A stretch of DNA of 64,000 bases, taken from contig NC_089397.1 of the NCBI RefSeq assembly GCF_003171515.1, positions 2,336,031 through 2,400,030 of the forward strand, read 5' to 3'. The stretch is from Pyrenophora tritici-repentis (lineage: Eukaryota > Ascomycota > Dothideomycetes > Pleosporales > Pleosporaceae). The position numbers were made by a program, and so were the translations under genes. Below are positions 42,934 through 54,028 of the stretch, piece after piece; positions within the stretch are counted from its first letter, which is position 1, and every line of letters starts with the position of its first letter. The notes below the pieces were generated by a model. It saw nothing but the letters and a program-made list of their open reading frames with translations, was not told the DNA's origin and did no database searches.

Positions 42934-45900
42934 AAACAAGATTGCAAGAATCTAATTCTAGAAGAGGACCAGGAGCTTCAAAGCAAACTAGAGGAGATAG
43001 GGGAAGCAATTACGCAAGTTATCCAACTAGCAGCTGACAAAGCAATCCCAAAAGTCAAACTAGGTCCTAAACCAAAACCCTGGTGGAACCAGGAGCTTAC
43101 TAAGCTAAGAAGAGAGCTTACTCACTGCCAAAGAGTCTACACACAACAATTGCAACAGTTGTCCATCCAAGAGGCATATCTATTCAAGAAAGACTTCTTA
43201 ATAGCGCGGAACACCTACGCAAGAGCAATCAAGGATGCCAAGAAGAGACATTGGAATAGCTTTCTAGAACAAGAAACCCCACAGTCTATCTACAAAGCTA
43301 TGGCATACACAAAGGATCAAAAGGTCGAAAAGATTCCACCTATCCAAGGAGAGATACTAGAGAAAACATTCAAAGGAAAGTGCAAGGCCTTTAGAAAAGC
43401 ACTTTTCCCTCCTCCTCCAACAGCAGAACTACCAAGCTTTCTAAACTATCAAGAGAGCATTTGGGACTGGCCGCAACTATCAATTTCTGAACTAGAACAA
43501 GCCTGTTCTAGTAAAGTTAAAAGTAGTACACCAGGGCCTGACGCTATTACTCAAGATATTATAACCGCTGCATTTAAGTTCAACCCAGAGATCCTCTTCA
43601 TCGCCTACTCAATCTTGTTTAATTACGGATACCACCCTCGGTGCTGGAAAGCAGCTACAGGAGCAATTCTCAAAAAACCATCCAAACTAGACTACTCTCT
43701 CCCGAAAGCTTATAGAGTAATTACTCTCTTAAACAGCCTAGGGAAGGTACTAGAGAGAATTATCGCCAAAAGACTAGCTAGTCTAGCAGAAACCACAAAC
43801 CTCCTACACTCCTCACAAATTGGAGGTAGAAACAAGAAATCTGCAATAGACGCCGCTCTCCTCCTAGTAGACCAGATTCAACACAAAAAACAGCAAGGCC
43901 AAATTACTTCCACAGTGTTCGTGGACGTCAAAGGAGCTTTTGACCACGTCATACACAACCGATTTCTAGACCGACTTAAGAAACTTGGACTCCCAATTAG
44001 CTTAATTTGCTGGGCGAAATCCTTTCTCTCCAACAGGACCCTAAGACTGGCATTCGATAATAAGATTGAAGAATTTAGCAAGATTACAGCAGGCATTCCA
44101 CAGGGCAGCCCAGTATCACCAATCTTCTTTCTTATCTATATCCGAGACCTATTCCCAGCCTTACAAAGCTTTCAACTATCGTATATCGACGACCTATCTC
44201 TCACTACGTCATCAACCTCTCTAAAGAAAAATACAAGAGCACTGCAAAAAGAGATAGCTACACTCTTTGCCAAGGGAGAGCAGCTAGACATTATCTTCGA
44301 CACATCCAAAACAGAGCTAATCCACTTCACCGCTAAGAAGGAGAGGATAGAAAGATCCCTCATACTCCCAAACAACGACCGGATAGAACACAAAGATACT
44401 GTCAAGTGGCTAGGTATCTATCTAGACAACCGACTATCATTCAAATCACATGTGTCTATACGTGTAAGCCAAGCCAGACAAGCTTTCTACAGGCTAGGAA
44501 GACTAGCGAACATTGAACTCGGCCTATCAACACACGCTATTAGACAACTATACTTAGCATGTGTAACTAGCGTGTCAGACTACGGAGCACAAATATACTG
44601 GCAAAACCAACCCTACGCTACAAAGAAACTACAGTCACTACACAACCTGGCTTGTCGAAAAACTCTAGGAGTGTTTAGAACAGCACCAACAGTCCCTACA
44701 AGCCTCGAAGCGAGCCTACTACCACCAGCAATTAGGCTTAACTCAACTATCCGGAACTACGCAAGCAGAGCAAACCTGCTAGCCAACACCCATCCAATTG
44801 CAAAGGCAATAACTCGGATCCAATCAACTAATCTCCAACGCTCAAAGAAACCAAACCAGCACAGACAGCTACAAACTATTACTAACGCAATTCCTAAAAA
44901 CAACAAAAGGGACACAGAGCAGACTATCCCATACCGGTTTAGGCCATGGGATACTCTAAACTATACCGTAACAGTCTCTCAAAAATCCAAAGAAGAGGAG
45001 GCAAATGCGCACCAAGCCTACATTAAAACAAGGCTAGACAATTACACGACAATATACTCAGACGCCTCGCAAACACAAGAAGGAAAAGGAATAGGAGTTG
45101 GGATAGCAGTCTACAACTCAACTCAGCAAGAGATCTACTCAGAAACAGTTAATATCGGACAATACCAGCTAGTCTACAACGGCGAACTAGAAGGGATCAC
45201 ACGAGCATTCGAATACGCAGCAAAGAACGCTACAACCGACCAGGAATTTGAGGTCTACGCAGATAACCAAGCAGCAATCTACAGGCTTAAAAACCTATCA
45301 GATAACCCAGGACAGCATTGGCAACTCCGATGTCTAAAAGCGGCAAATACGATCCGACGAAAACAAGCAAACATCCACCTACTCTGGGCACCTGGACACA
45401 CAGATATAGTTGGAAACGAAAGAGCAGACTACCTAGCAAAAGAAGCAACCAAAGAGGACCCCAGATCAACAACAAAGAGCATTGCCTACCTAGGCACGAC
45501 AATCAAAAGGATACAACAAACGGAACAACGCCAAGAGTATGAGAAATACAAAGCAAGAGCAACCGCTCTAAACAAAGCTACCTACTCAGCCAAATACCCT
45601 CTTAAAATCAGCAAAACCATCCAAATGCCACAGAACACGAAAAGAGTAACCTCTAGCGCCTTCTACTCTCTTAAGCTAGGACACGGATACTTCAACTCCT
45701 ACCTAAAGAGATTTAAGAAACGAGACTCTAATCGCTGCACCTGCCAAAACATCCAAACGCCAGAACACCTACTACTGTACTGTCATCTATACAAAGACCA
45801 TCGAAAAACGCTCCTACAAACAATCAAACATCGCCCAGTCACACTACCACTACTACTCCACACTAGTATAGGTATAGAAGCAACCCTAGCTTTTATCACT

Positions 45901-45972
45901 AGCACCAGAATAGGAACAAGAAAATGGTACCTAGGACAGCCACCAGAAGACCTACAGAGAGACACTGTATAA
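42934..45972 (+). CDS. LINE-A ORF2 reverse transcriptase and RNase H (open, 5' truncated)
   Basis: The frame is open from the Gypsy-2 target site; the first ATG is 43150 (940 codons). RT motifs: TPGPDAITQDIITAAF, TVFVDVKGAFDHVIHNRF (first Asp), AGIPQGSPVSPIFFLIYI and LSYIDDLSL (catalytic YIDD). RNase H: IYSDASQTQEGKGIGVG, YNGELEGITRAFEY, VYADNQAAIYRL and APGHTDIVGNERADYLAKEA. A C-terminal zinc-like CTCQNIQTPEHLLLYC follows. Domain order RT-RNase H matches the Tad1/I group. No stop or shift is visible, so a master copy of this family may be active. The endonuclease is separated upstream by Gypsy-2, so this locus itself cannot make full ORF2. Confidence 0.92.
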   Translation, partial: KQDCKNLILEEDQELQSKLEEIGEAITQVIQLAADKAIPKVKLGPKPKPWWNQELTKLRRELTHCQRVYTQQLQQLSIQEAYLFKKDFLIARNTYARAIKDAKKRHWNSFLEQETPQSIYKAMAYTKDQKVEKIPPIQGEILEKTFKGKCKAFRKALFPPPPTAELPSFLNYQESIWDWPQLSISELEQACSSKVKSSTPGPDAITQDIITAAFKFNPEILFIAYSILFNYGYHPRCWKAATGAILKKPSKLDYSLPKAYRVITLLNSLGKVLERIIAKRLASLAETTNLLHSSQIGGRNKKSAIDAALLLVDQIQHKKQQGQITSTVFVDVKGAFDHVIHNRFLDRLKKLGLPISLICWAKSFLSNRTLRLAFDNKIEEFSKITAGIPQGSPVSPIFFLIYIRDLFPALQSFQLSYIDDLSLTTSSTSLKKNTRALQKEIATLFAKGEQLDIIFDTSKTELIHFTAKKERIERSLILPNNDRIEHKDTVKWLGIYLDNRLSFKSHVSIRVSQARQAFYRLGRLANIELGLSTHAIRQLYLACVTSVSDYGAQIYWQNQPYATKKLQSLHNLACRKTLGVFRTAPTVPTSLEASLLPPAIRLNSTIRNYASRANLLANTHPIAKAITRIQSTNLQRSKKPNQHRQLQTITNAIPKNNKRDTEQTIPYRFRPWDTLNYTVTVSQKSKEEEANAHQAYIKTRLDNYTTIYSDASQTQEGKGIGVGIAVYNSTQQEIYSETVNIGQYQLVYNGELEGITRAFEYAAKNATTDQEFEVYADNQAAIYRLKNLSDNPGQHWQLRCLKAANTIRRKQANIHLLWAPGHTDIVGNERADYLAKEATKEDPRSTTKSIAYLGTTIKRIQQTEQRQEYEKYKARATALNKATYSAKYPLKISKTIQMPQNTKRVTSSAFYSLKLGHGYFNSYLKRFKKRDSNRCTCQNIQTPEHLLLYCHLYKDHRKTLLQTIKHRPVTLPLLLHTSIGIEATLAFITSTRIGTRKWYLGQPPEDLQRDTV

Positions 45973-46243
45973 AACTAAAACCACAACCCTCTCCTTTGCC
46001 ACAAGAGCCCGCTGATACATCTCTTTCTACTTATCAAACTGCTCTTTAGCACCTGGCAACAAACAGATACAAGCTATCTTTTGTAGAAAAGCCAAAAACC
46101 ATATTAGCGAACCATACCAGAAAACCATGTAAATTAGAAAAACCAAGATAGAACGGCCTTCGGCCAAAGTCCTACATAGTCTCTGACTGAAAAAGGACTC
46201 TAATGGAATAATAATAATAATAATAATAATACTCTTCTTACTC

Positions 46244-46821
46244 TCTTTTCTCTATCTTACTGATCTATCGAGTAGATCTCTAGGATAGGAATCGATTTGG
46301 GAGACTAGAAAACAGCGAAAGAGTCAATTGTTGGTGTTTTTGGTTATCTTATCGATAAGGACTGGTCTGTGCGTTTTTGTTTTGGAAGATTGAACGCGTC
46401 TGAAGAATCTCGTTCTACTGGCTCTAACCCAGGGCGCTCAATGGTACGTTATAATATACCATTTTTTTGTTAGTGCTGAGAAGTACGCGTATGGCGGGTA
46501 TATACTAGAACCAGGGGTTTATCCCATTAAACTTCAGGAGTACATCCCATTTTTAGTCTATAGTCGAAATTACTCCAAATTTAGACATATAACTCAGCAT
46601 ACGTAGACGCACAATCTGACGAATTTACAGCGCAGCAGACTATGTGGTTCAGGAGCTTAGGGTTTGGTGTTCTTGGTTAGGGTTACGCGTCTGGGGGGTC
46701 AGGAGGTCGCGAGGCTCGGCACCCCGCCGCGCGCGCGCCGCCGGAGTAAGCACCGAGAGAGCGATCAACAGCGCGTGTATATAAGAAGCCGAGTAGAACA
46801 GGTAGGCGTCGATATTTCAAC
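46244..46821 (+). promoter_or_regulatory. Upstream region of TLH gene
   Basis: No gene. From about 46430 it resembles the region before the first TLH gene. It has an AT-rich GTTATAATATACCATTTTTT near 46450, two TTAGGG motifs (at about 46658 and 46677) and a GC-rich CCGCCGCGCGCGCGCCGCCG stretch near 46725. The ATG follows GATATTTCAAC. Confidence 0.5.
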
Positions 46822-49800
46822 ATGTCTAAACCTAGCATCGAGTGCCAGTATTTCGAGCATGTGCCTGAGCACAGCGTAGCGGCATGCAGAGAGTGCAGAT
46901 ATGCAGTATGGCCAGATCAGATTGAGGGCCATCTACAGAAGCAGCATAAGGTTAGTTACAAGGAGGCTGAGGCAGTTGGACAGCAGGTTCGCAGCTGGGC
47001 TGGGTTAGTCCAGTACCCTAGTGAGCTCGAGGTGCCGACTGGTGCTCCAAAGCCTGTGCGGCAATTGCCAGTGTATACAGACGGGATGTTATGCCAATTT
47101 GACTCCAGCTGCTGCTATTATGTAGCAAGAAGTAAGGAGGCTATACGAAAGCATTGGCGTAAGGACCATCAAGGATGGTCAGCAGGGAAGAAGCGAGGGC
47201 GGCCAAGTCGAACCAGGCAGAAGAGCGTGCAGGCACATATGGATAAGGGGTACCGGCTGGTCCATTGCCAGCGATTATTCAGCAGCCGGCATGGATCGCA
47301 GTACTTTGAGGTCCAGGCACCCAGCCAGGATGGAGAAGGCCCCGAAATCGTGCCCGTAGACGGGGCAGCAGCATGGGCGCGAGTGGGCGAGCAGATGGCC
47401 AAGGCGTGGGCAGACATCGAGAAGCGGGCGCAGACGACGATCCAGGAGGGCGAGCGCGACGAGGTGAACCCATGGCTGGAGCGGACGCAGTGGTTGCCGT
47501 ACCTAGTGGGCATGGAGAGGCCGGATTTGTTAGCGTGCATCGAGGAGCCCGTGGCAGAGCCAGATGCCAGGCAGGAGCAGCAGGCCGAGCCGGTGGAAGC
47601 AGCGATTTGGGCAGCCATGGATGGATTGGCGCGGTTCAGCCAGGCATCCATTATTGACCGGATTGGCGTGTTTATACGGTTGGAGGCAATTCGCACAGAG
47701 ATGCACCAAACCCGGTTCCAGCCGTTACAGCCGTATATGGACAAGAACGCCATTGTCAAGCACACACGACCGTGGCAGCAGATGTTAATGTTTTTTGCAC
47801 GCACACAGAAAGAGCACGGGTGGAAGAGCCCCAAGTATCGGTTTACGCGCCGGCAGCGAGAGGCATGGGAGGTGTTAATCGAACAGGCAAAGCGGAGCAT
47901 AGAGGGAGACGAAGAAGATGAAGCCGAGGATATGGACGAAGAGAGAGAAGAGCTGGACGAGGAGATGATGGACGACATAGACGAGGCGATAGAGGTAGCT
48001 GAGGAAGAGCCAGGTCAGGGAGAAGGCCCCGAGCCTAAGAAGTTGTCTAAGATACAGAAAGCGTGTTTGGAGTTTTGCATTGCATTACTTAACCACCGCA
48101 TCACCCGTAGAGAGTATGACAGCCCGCTGGTGTGCGCGTTGGCGGTGCTGGGCGTCAAGGAGGACGGATGGAAGGGGCCGGAGCAGTACCCGCCGATATT
48201 ATCGGCGGTGATCAAGATCGCTCGGTTTATGGTCGTGCAGAAGGGACTAGAAATGTCAGGGCCCGAGGAGGATAGCGGCGATGAGACAGACGACGACTTA
48301 GATGACAGCGCGTACGAGAGCGGGCCAAGCCAGCGACGGCGTCCCAAGGGGTGTTTGCAGTTAGTGCAGAAGATGATGGACCGGTTCATGGTGCGCGGCA
48401 GCCATAGCCCCATGCAGTGGATGTTGGATTTGCGGACGTATGGATTGAAGATCCATTACAACACTACAACCCGCGGGCATGTAGAGTGGACGAACGGCGA
48501 CGAGCTGCTGTACAAAGAGCTGCATTTTAGCATGGCGCAGTTCCGCGGCATGGTACATGGGCTGGCTAGCGAGAGCCGGCGATTATTAACAGAGGAGTTA
48601 ATGTTTAGCAGCAAGGCAGCGCCGGTGCCGGCAGTGCCATGGGAGAGCATACGTGACAACCCAACCGACGAGCGGCCAGGATGGAACTTTTTGAAGGATC
48701 ATCGCACAAACATGCCCGTCAACGGCGAGAGGTGGTTATTTGAGCGGGTAGGCGAGAGCGCCAGCATCCGGAGTCGGTTCATGAAGCCCGGGACGCAGTC
48801 AGGGGTAGACCGACAGGCAATAGAGCGATACATGGACCGGGTGGTAGAATTTCGCGAGAAGCTGGCGGTGTTAATGCATATAACGGGTGGGCAGCCAGCG
48901 CGAGGGCCAGAGCTACTGAGCGTACGGCATAGCAACACAGTGCAAGGGGGCATCGCAATATATTCATCGAGGACGGCATGGTGGTGTTTGTGACACGGTA
49001 CCACAAGGGATACAAAGTCAGCGGCGACGTCAAGATTATCCATCGATATTTGCCGCGCGAGGTGGGCGAGCTGGTAGTGTGGTATATGTGGCTGGTGTTG
49101 CCGTTCCAGCAGCGGCTCGAGGCGTTGGTGTGGGAGAAGGAGGCAGTTTCGTCGCATATGTGGCCAGCAGACCCCAGCGGCCGCAAGTGGACGACCGATC
49201 GGCTGCGGGAGGCGTTGAAGCGCGAGAGCCGGATCGCGATGGGCCAGGAGTGGACGTTTGCCGGGTACCGGGAGATGGCGATTGGCATCAGCCGGCGGTT
49301 TTTGCGTGGATCGACAGCGTTCCAGGCAGATGAGGGCGAGGAGAATAAGGAGTGGGCTGAGGAGCAGGCAGGAGATTCGATTGCCGACGAGCAGGCGGGC
49401 CATACGTCGCACGTGGCGGGACTGGTATACGCGCGAGGGATCATGGAGCAGTCAGGGGCCGTGGCGGATAGGCGGCAGCAGTTCCGGGCATCGAGCACGG
49501 ATTGGCATAGATTTTTGGGCTTCCAGGCAGGCTTGGACGACCAGAGAAGAAGCAGCAAGCGGAAGAGAGCGCCGTTTGAGAGCGAGGCAGACGAGGCAAG
49601 GGTGGATCGGTGGCAGCGGCTGAGGAAGATGGACGCGAGAGCGCAGCTGAAGCGCATGATGGGCGAGGAGGCCAAGTTCCGGGGGGTGCAGGAGGCAGCG
49701 ATCAAAGCCATCACAGCAGGCGAGAGTCCCGTAGTAGCGGTGATGCCGACGGGGCAGGCAAGAGCTTGTTGTTCATGTTGCCGGCGTGGGCAGAGCAGGG

Positions 49801-51297
49801 CGGCACGACGGTGGTGGTAGTGCCGTTGATCGCGTTGCGTGGCGACATGGCACAGCGGTGCAAGAAGCTAGGGATATCGTGCGTAGAGTGGCAGAGTCGG
49901 CGTCCGCCAGACGCAGCAGCGGTGGTGTTAGTGACGCCCGAGTCGGCAGTTGGAGAGGAATTTGCAACGTTTTTAAACCGGCTACGAGCGACGCGGCAGC
50001 TAGATCGGATTATTATCGACGAGTGCCATATCGTGTTAAACCGGCAGTACACGTTCCGCAAGCAGATGCAGCAGCTAGGTAAGCTAGTGGCTGTAGAGAC
50101 GCAGATGGTCATGTTAACAGCAACGTTGCCACCCAGCGAGGAGGACGAGTTATTCCGGCGAATGCATTTTGAGCGTGGGCAGGTAAGAATGTTTAGGGCA
50201 CCAACAGCACGGAGCAACATAGCGTACCGGGTGGTAAGGGTAGAGAAGGAGAGGAAGAGACAGGAGGTAGAGGCAACGGTGTTGGCGATGGTACAGCAGA
50301 AGGTCCGAAAGTATAAGAGCGGCAAGATTGTAGTGTACGGCAACTCAGTGCCAAAGGTCAAGGGGTTAGCCGAGAAGCTCAAGTGCCATGCGTATCATCA
50401 CCACGCGGTTGGCAAGGCAAGCATGTTGGAGGAGTTCATGGGCGGCAAGCAGCGGGTGATTGTGGCAACCAGCGCGTTGGGCATGGGAGTGGACGTGCCC
50501 GATATCCGGTGCATTGTCCACATGGATTGGCCGTTTAGCGTGTTGGATTACGCGCAGGAGAGCGGGCGAGCCGGGCGAGACGGGGAGCGGAGCGAGGCCA
50601 TCATGATGGTGCAGGACGGCGAGCAGCGAGCGGCGGATGACAAGCAGGGGGAGGCGGAGCAGCGGTTGGTGCGAGCATACGTCGAAGGCATAGACGAGGC
50701 GGCGACATGTAGACGGGTAATGTTGGACGGGTATTTAGACAGGCGCGAGGCCGAGCGAGCTCGGTGCGAGGAGGGAGAGGAGAGGTGTGACGTATGCATG
50801 AGAGCCGACGGGGAGGAGATGGAGGAGGAGGAGATGGAGGAGGAGGAGATGGAGGAGGAGATGAGGAGGAGATGGAGGAGGAGATGGAAGAGATGGAGGA
50901 GGTGGAGGAGGTGGAGGAGGTGGAGGAGATGGAGGTGGTGGAGGTGGCCGAGGGCGGCAGCAGCAACGAAGAAGAGGCGGAGACATTGGAGAGGGAGCAA
51001 GAAGAGGCGCGGCAGGCGTTTAATCAGCAGCAACGAGAGCAAGGCGGCCCGCGACAGAGATTGATACAGCAGCGGCAGCAGGAGTTCGCCGACGTCGAGT
51101 GGCTGCGTAGGCAGCTGGCGCAATGGATAAACCGGTGTGGGTTATGCGAGGCGGTAGGGCAAGGATCGAGCGCACACGACGTACGGCAATGTTGGCGACA
51201 GGAGAGCCAGCGGATCAAGGAGTCGATTAAGAGGATGGAAGAGACAATTAAGTTTGAGCGTTATTCGGGCTGTTTTTGGTGTGGAGTGCCGCAGGAG

Positions 51298-54028
51298 CAG
51301 TGATCGGAATGGTCTGGTCTGGTCTGGTCTGAGGGTACAGACCAGACCAGACCAGGTGCTTACATAAGGACCGGTCCGACCAGACCGGTCCGACCAACAA
51401 GACCGCCAAGAATGAGGCTGAAGCAAAGAAGGAAGCCGAGGAAATGTGTTTTACTACTGACTGTCAATCTAGTCGTCTTCGTTCTCACTATCCTCGATAT
51501 CGCTGTTCCCCTCAGCTTGGGGCTTTCCATACCAGGCCCGGAGACACTCGCACGCTTCTATAATATCTGCCTTCAGCCTACCACGGCGATCGACGATAGT
51601 AAGCTTCGCGCTACTAAAAAGACGTTCGCATTCATCCGACATAGGCGAGATCGCAAACATGTCTAGAGCGAAGCGAGCGAGATCTCGTTGGGAGTCGTAG
51701 CGAGATAGCCAGTACGCAATAGCCTCATTGCAACCTGCCTCTTCGTTATGAAGCCGGTCAGTAGAGATGTATTGTTCATACAAATCAGTTGTAGAAACTG
51801 GAGCGTCTATTCGAATGCGCTTATGTTCCCGCTGGCGATCAAATGCTGGGTCAGGATCTCTCTCCTTCCTGGCTGGTGGTGGCAGCATCTCGACAGGGTA
51901 CCTTCCCTTATACTCTGTCTCCCAGAGATGCTTCACCGCTAATTGTGCGTTTTCAAACCACCTCTTCTTCTCTTCGTCGCCATGAAGAACCCACTCTTGC
52001 CTGAACCATCCCCACTTGCGATATGGATCAAGGATTTGAGCCGCATAATATGCCGGTGGAAGGTCAGTATCTTCAGGGAATCGATTTTGCCAATTCAGCT
52101 GCTGATTGTTATAGTACTCAACGCACTTTAACCAAGCAGCATCAGCGCAGCCTTGAAGGTACTTCCATGTAAAGTTGTTATCGTCCTCAGTGTGGATGTC
52201 GTGGTAGTGATCCTTCGTCTCGCTTATCTCCCGGAGAAGGCAGTCCAAAGTTGAAAACCAGTCCGCAAGTGACGTCTTCTTACCTTCAGAAAGCAAAGTT
52301 GCAGCATAGAAGTCTTTGAGAGCGAGTTCAATCTTTTCAAGCTCAAACCAGTGCTGTCCATCAAGCTTAAAGTTCGCGATCCCTACGGAGCCCTTTCCAG
52401 GTACATGACGAGCCGAGAAGAGCTCTAAACGTTCTCGAACATTTAATGCACGTGTAATCGAATAAAACCATGAGTTCCAGCGGGTCGAGTTGTTCTGGAT
52501 AAGCTCAAGCCCGTCGAATTGCGAAAGATCTCCGCCGATAATAATTGTAGCAAACTCCTCACGCCGTTGTGGAGTAAGCCTGATGTATCGCACCAGGTTG
52601 TGAAGACGACCCAAACATCCGAACTTCTTCCAGAGCTCTTCCACCTTCGTATAGTCGCCACGTTGATGATGCTTCTCCAGCTTCGCAAGATACTTCTCAC
52701 AGTTTCGCCCCATAAGGAACGCCTGGCAACAGAGGTTGATGACATGGCCCAAGCAACGCAGCCGGCGATGACGACGTTGTTTTGACTTCATCCATGGGCA
52801 GAGATCCTTGAGTATAAACTCAACAGCGGTATCATTTGCCGAGGCATTATCCAGCATAAAGTATCCAATCTGATCTCCGCTAATGTCGTATTCTTCCAGC
52901 AATTCAAGGACCACCGATCCAAGATTCTCTCCAGTATGTTCGCCGTATATACGTCGCATACCTAAAGCGGTAACACGTCGCATGCCGGTAGTATCAATCC
53001 ACATAGCGACGACGCCTAGGATAGCGTAAGGGTTTGGTGAAGTCCAGAGATCAAAGGAGATAGAGATCCTACTCCGTGAATGGTGTAGGTCCTCCCTAAG
53101 CTGTTGCTTCTTCGATATGAATGCATTCATTACCCAGCTTCGGATAGTCTTCGCAGCCTTCGGGAGGTGGTTGAGTAGTGCCGGATTTAAAAAGAGGAGT
53201 AGTTCACGAAAGTACTGGTTCTCTAATTGAAAGAAGGCGATATGGCAGTACACAATCCAACGAATTAGAAGCTCTTTAAACTTCTCTACTGACTCCTTCC
53301 AGAAAAAGATGCTGGAAGCAGCCCCATCCTTTTGCTGGTCGATTATAGACTTCCGTACAGAACCCTTTCGCTTGATGCCACTCTGGGGATCAATCTGGTG
53401 CTTCTGTTCCAGGTGATTCCGGATCCTAGAAGTGCCATTGATGACAAACAACTCTTGCTTGCTCTTCCCAACCCTGCACTCATGGCAGTAATACACCTCT
53501 TTCTTATCGCTATCTCGAATGTATTGGAGTCCGTACTTCCAGATGTGTGATGTACCTTGACGGAAATCCTTCCTTGCAATTATTGCACGTTTCACGTACG
53601 TGATACCGCCCTGCACGAACTCATCTGGAGATTCGTGATATTGAATAGGAGTGGGTGATAGTATAGGGGTGGGTGATGACGTGGGGATAGGAGATGGAGT
53701 AAGAGACGTTAAATCTAGTCTTATAATATTCGATGGGGACGGTGAGGTTGGTGTTGAAGGCTCCATAACAATAGTATATAAGTAGGTTGTTAAGGACTTG
53801 ATTGTTCTATGTAAGTAGAAGACTTACCTTGATCTTAATGACTCATATTGTGCTAAATTTTCTGGCTAGATTAGTCTAAGATCTAGTCACGTGGACCTAT
53901 TTATAGCCGGACCGGTCCGATCATCTAGACCGGTCCGACCACGGTCTCAAAAAATCGCCAGACCAGACCAAGTCTTGGCGGTCTAGACCAGACCAAGACC
54001 AAGTCAGACCAGACCATTCCGATCACTG
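51298..54028 (-). mobile_element. hAT transposon, family hAT-A copy 2 (2731 bp)
   Basis: Ends CAGTGATCGGAATGGTCTGG and complement; 8-bp duplication CGCAGGAG at 51290-51297 and 54029-54036. Inserted in the last coding part of TLH, in antisense orientation. Only a handful of differences separate it from copy 1. Confidence 0.95.
51469..53766 (-). CDS. hAT-A transposase, intact (765 aa)
   Basis: A single open frame from 53766. The first 60 residues are Ser/Thr/Pro-rich. A BED-type zinc finger lies at about 70-130 (SHIWKYGLQYIRDSDKKEV, YYCHECRVGKSKQ, RNHLEQKHQ). Catalytic region: SISFDLWTSPNPYAILGVV (first Asp), GYFMLDNASANDTAVEF (second Asp) and the CLGHVINLCCQAFL segment. The C-terminal hAT dimerisation domain contains LARFALDMFAISPMSDECER and LFSSAKLTIVDRRGRLKADI, followed by an acidic tail. 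It should cut and paste both hAT-A copies in trans. Start chosen as the first ATG, followed directly by low-complexity sequence as in copy 1. Confidence 0.93.
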   Translation of the reverse strand: MEPSTPTSPSPSNIIRLDLTSLTPSPIPTSSPTPILSPTPIQYHESPDEFVQGGITYVKRAIIARKDFRQGTSHIWKYGLQYIRDSDKKEVYYCHECRVGKSKQELFVINGTSRIRNHLEQKHQIDPQSGIKRKGSVRKSIIDQQKDGAASSIFFWKESVEKFKELLIRWIVYCHIAFFQLENQYFRELLLFLNPALLNHLPKAAKTIRSWVMNAFISKKQQLREDLHHSRSRISISFDLWTSPNPYAILGVVAMWIDTTGMRRVTALGMRRIYGEHTGENLGSVVLELLEEYDISGDQIGYFMLDNASANDTAVEFILKDLCPWMKSKQRRHRRLRCLGHVINLCCQAFLMGRNCEKYLAKLEKHHQRGDYTKVEELWKKFGCLGRLHNLVRYIRLTPQRREEFATIIIGGDLSQFDGLELIQNNSTRWNSWFYSITRALNVRERLELFSARHVPGKGSVGIANFKLDGQHWFELEKIELALKDFYAATLLSEGKKTSLADWFSTLDCLLREISETKDHYHDIHTEDDNNFTWKYLQGCADAAWLKCVEYYNNQQLNWQNRFPEDTDLPPAYYAAQILDPYRKWGWFRQEWVLHGDEEKKRWFENAQLAVKHLWETEYKGRYPVEMLPPPARKERDPDPAFDRQREHKRIRIDAPVSTTDLYEQYISTDRLHNEEAGCNEAIAYWLSRYDSQRDLARFALDMFAISPMSDECERLFSSAKLTIVDRRGRLKADIIEACECLRAWYGKPQAEGNSDIEDSENEDD

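Larger units (their letters stand above)
33857..46230 (+). mobile_element. LINE-A copy 2 (5'-truncated), interrupted by Gypsy-2
   Basis: Flanked by the 13-bp duplication ACTCTTCTTACTC at 33844-33856 and 46231-46243. It starts within the endonuclease domain and ends with the 3' UTR (45973-46200) and (AAT)n tail. Gypsy-2 (34248-42928) splits it with its own 5-bp duplication CTAGG. Net LINE length is about 3.7 kb. Its first 390 bp form an inverted repeat with 31,370-31,700 of copy 1. Confidence 0.92.
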
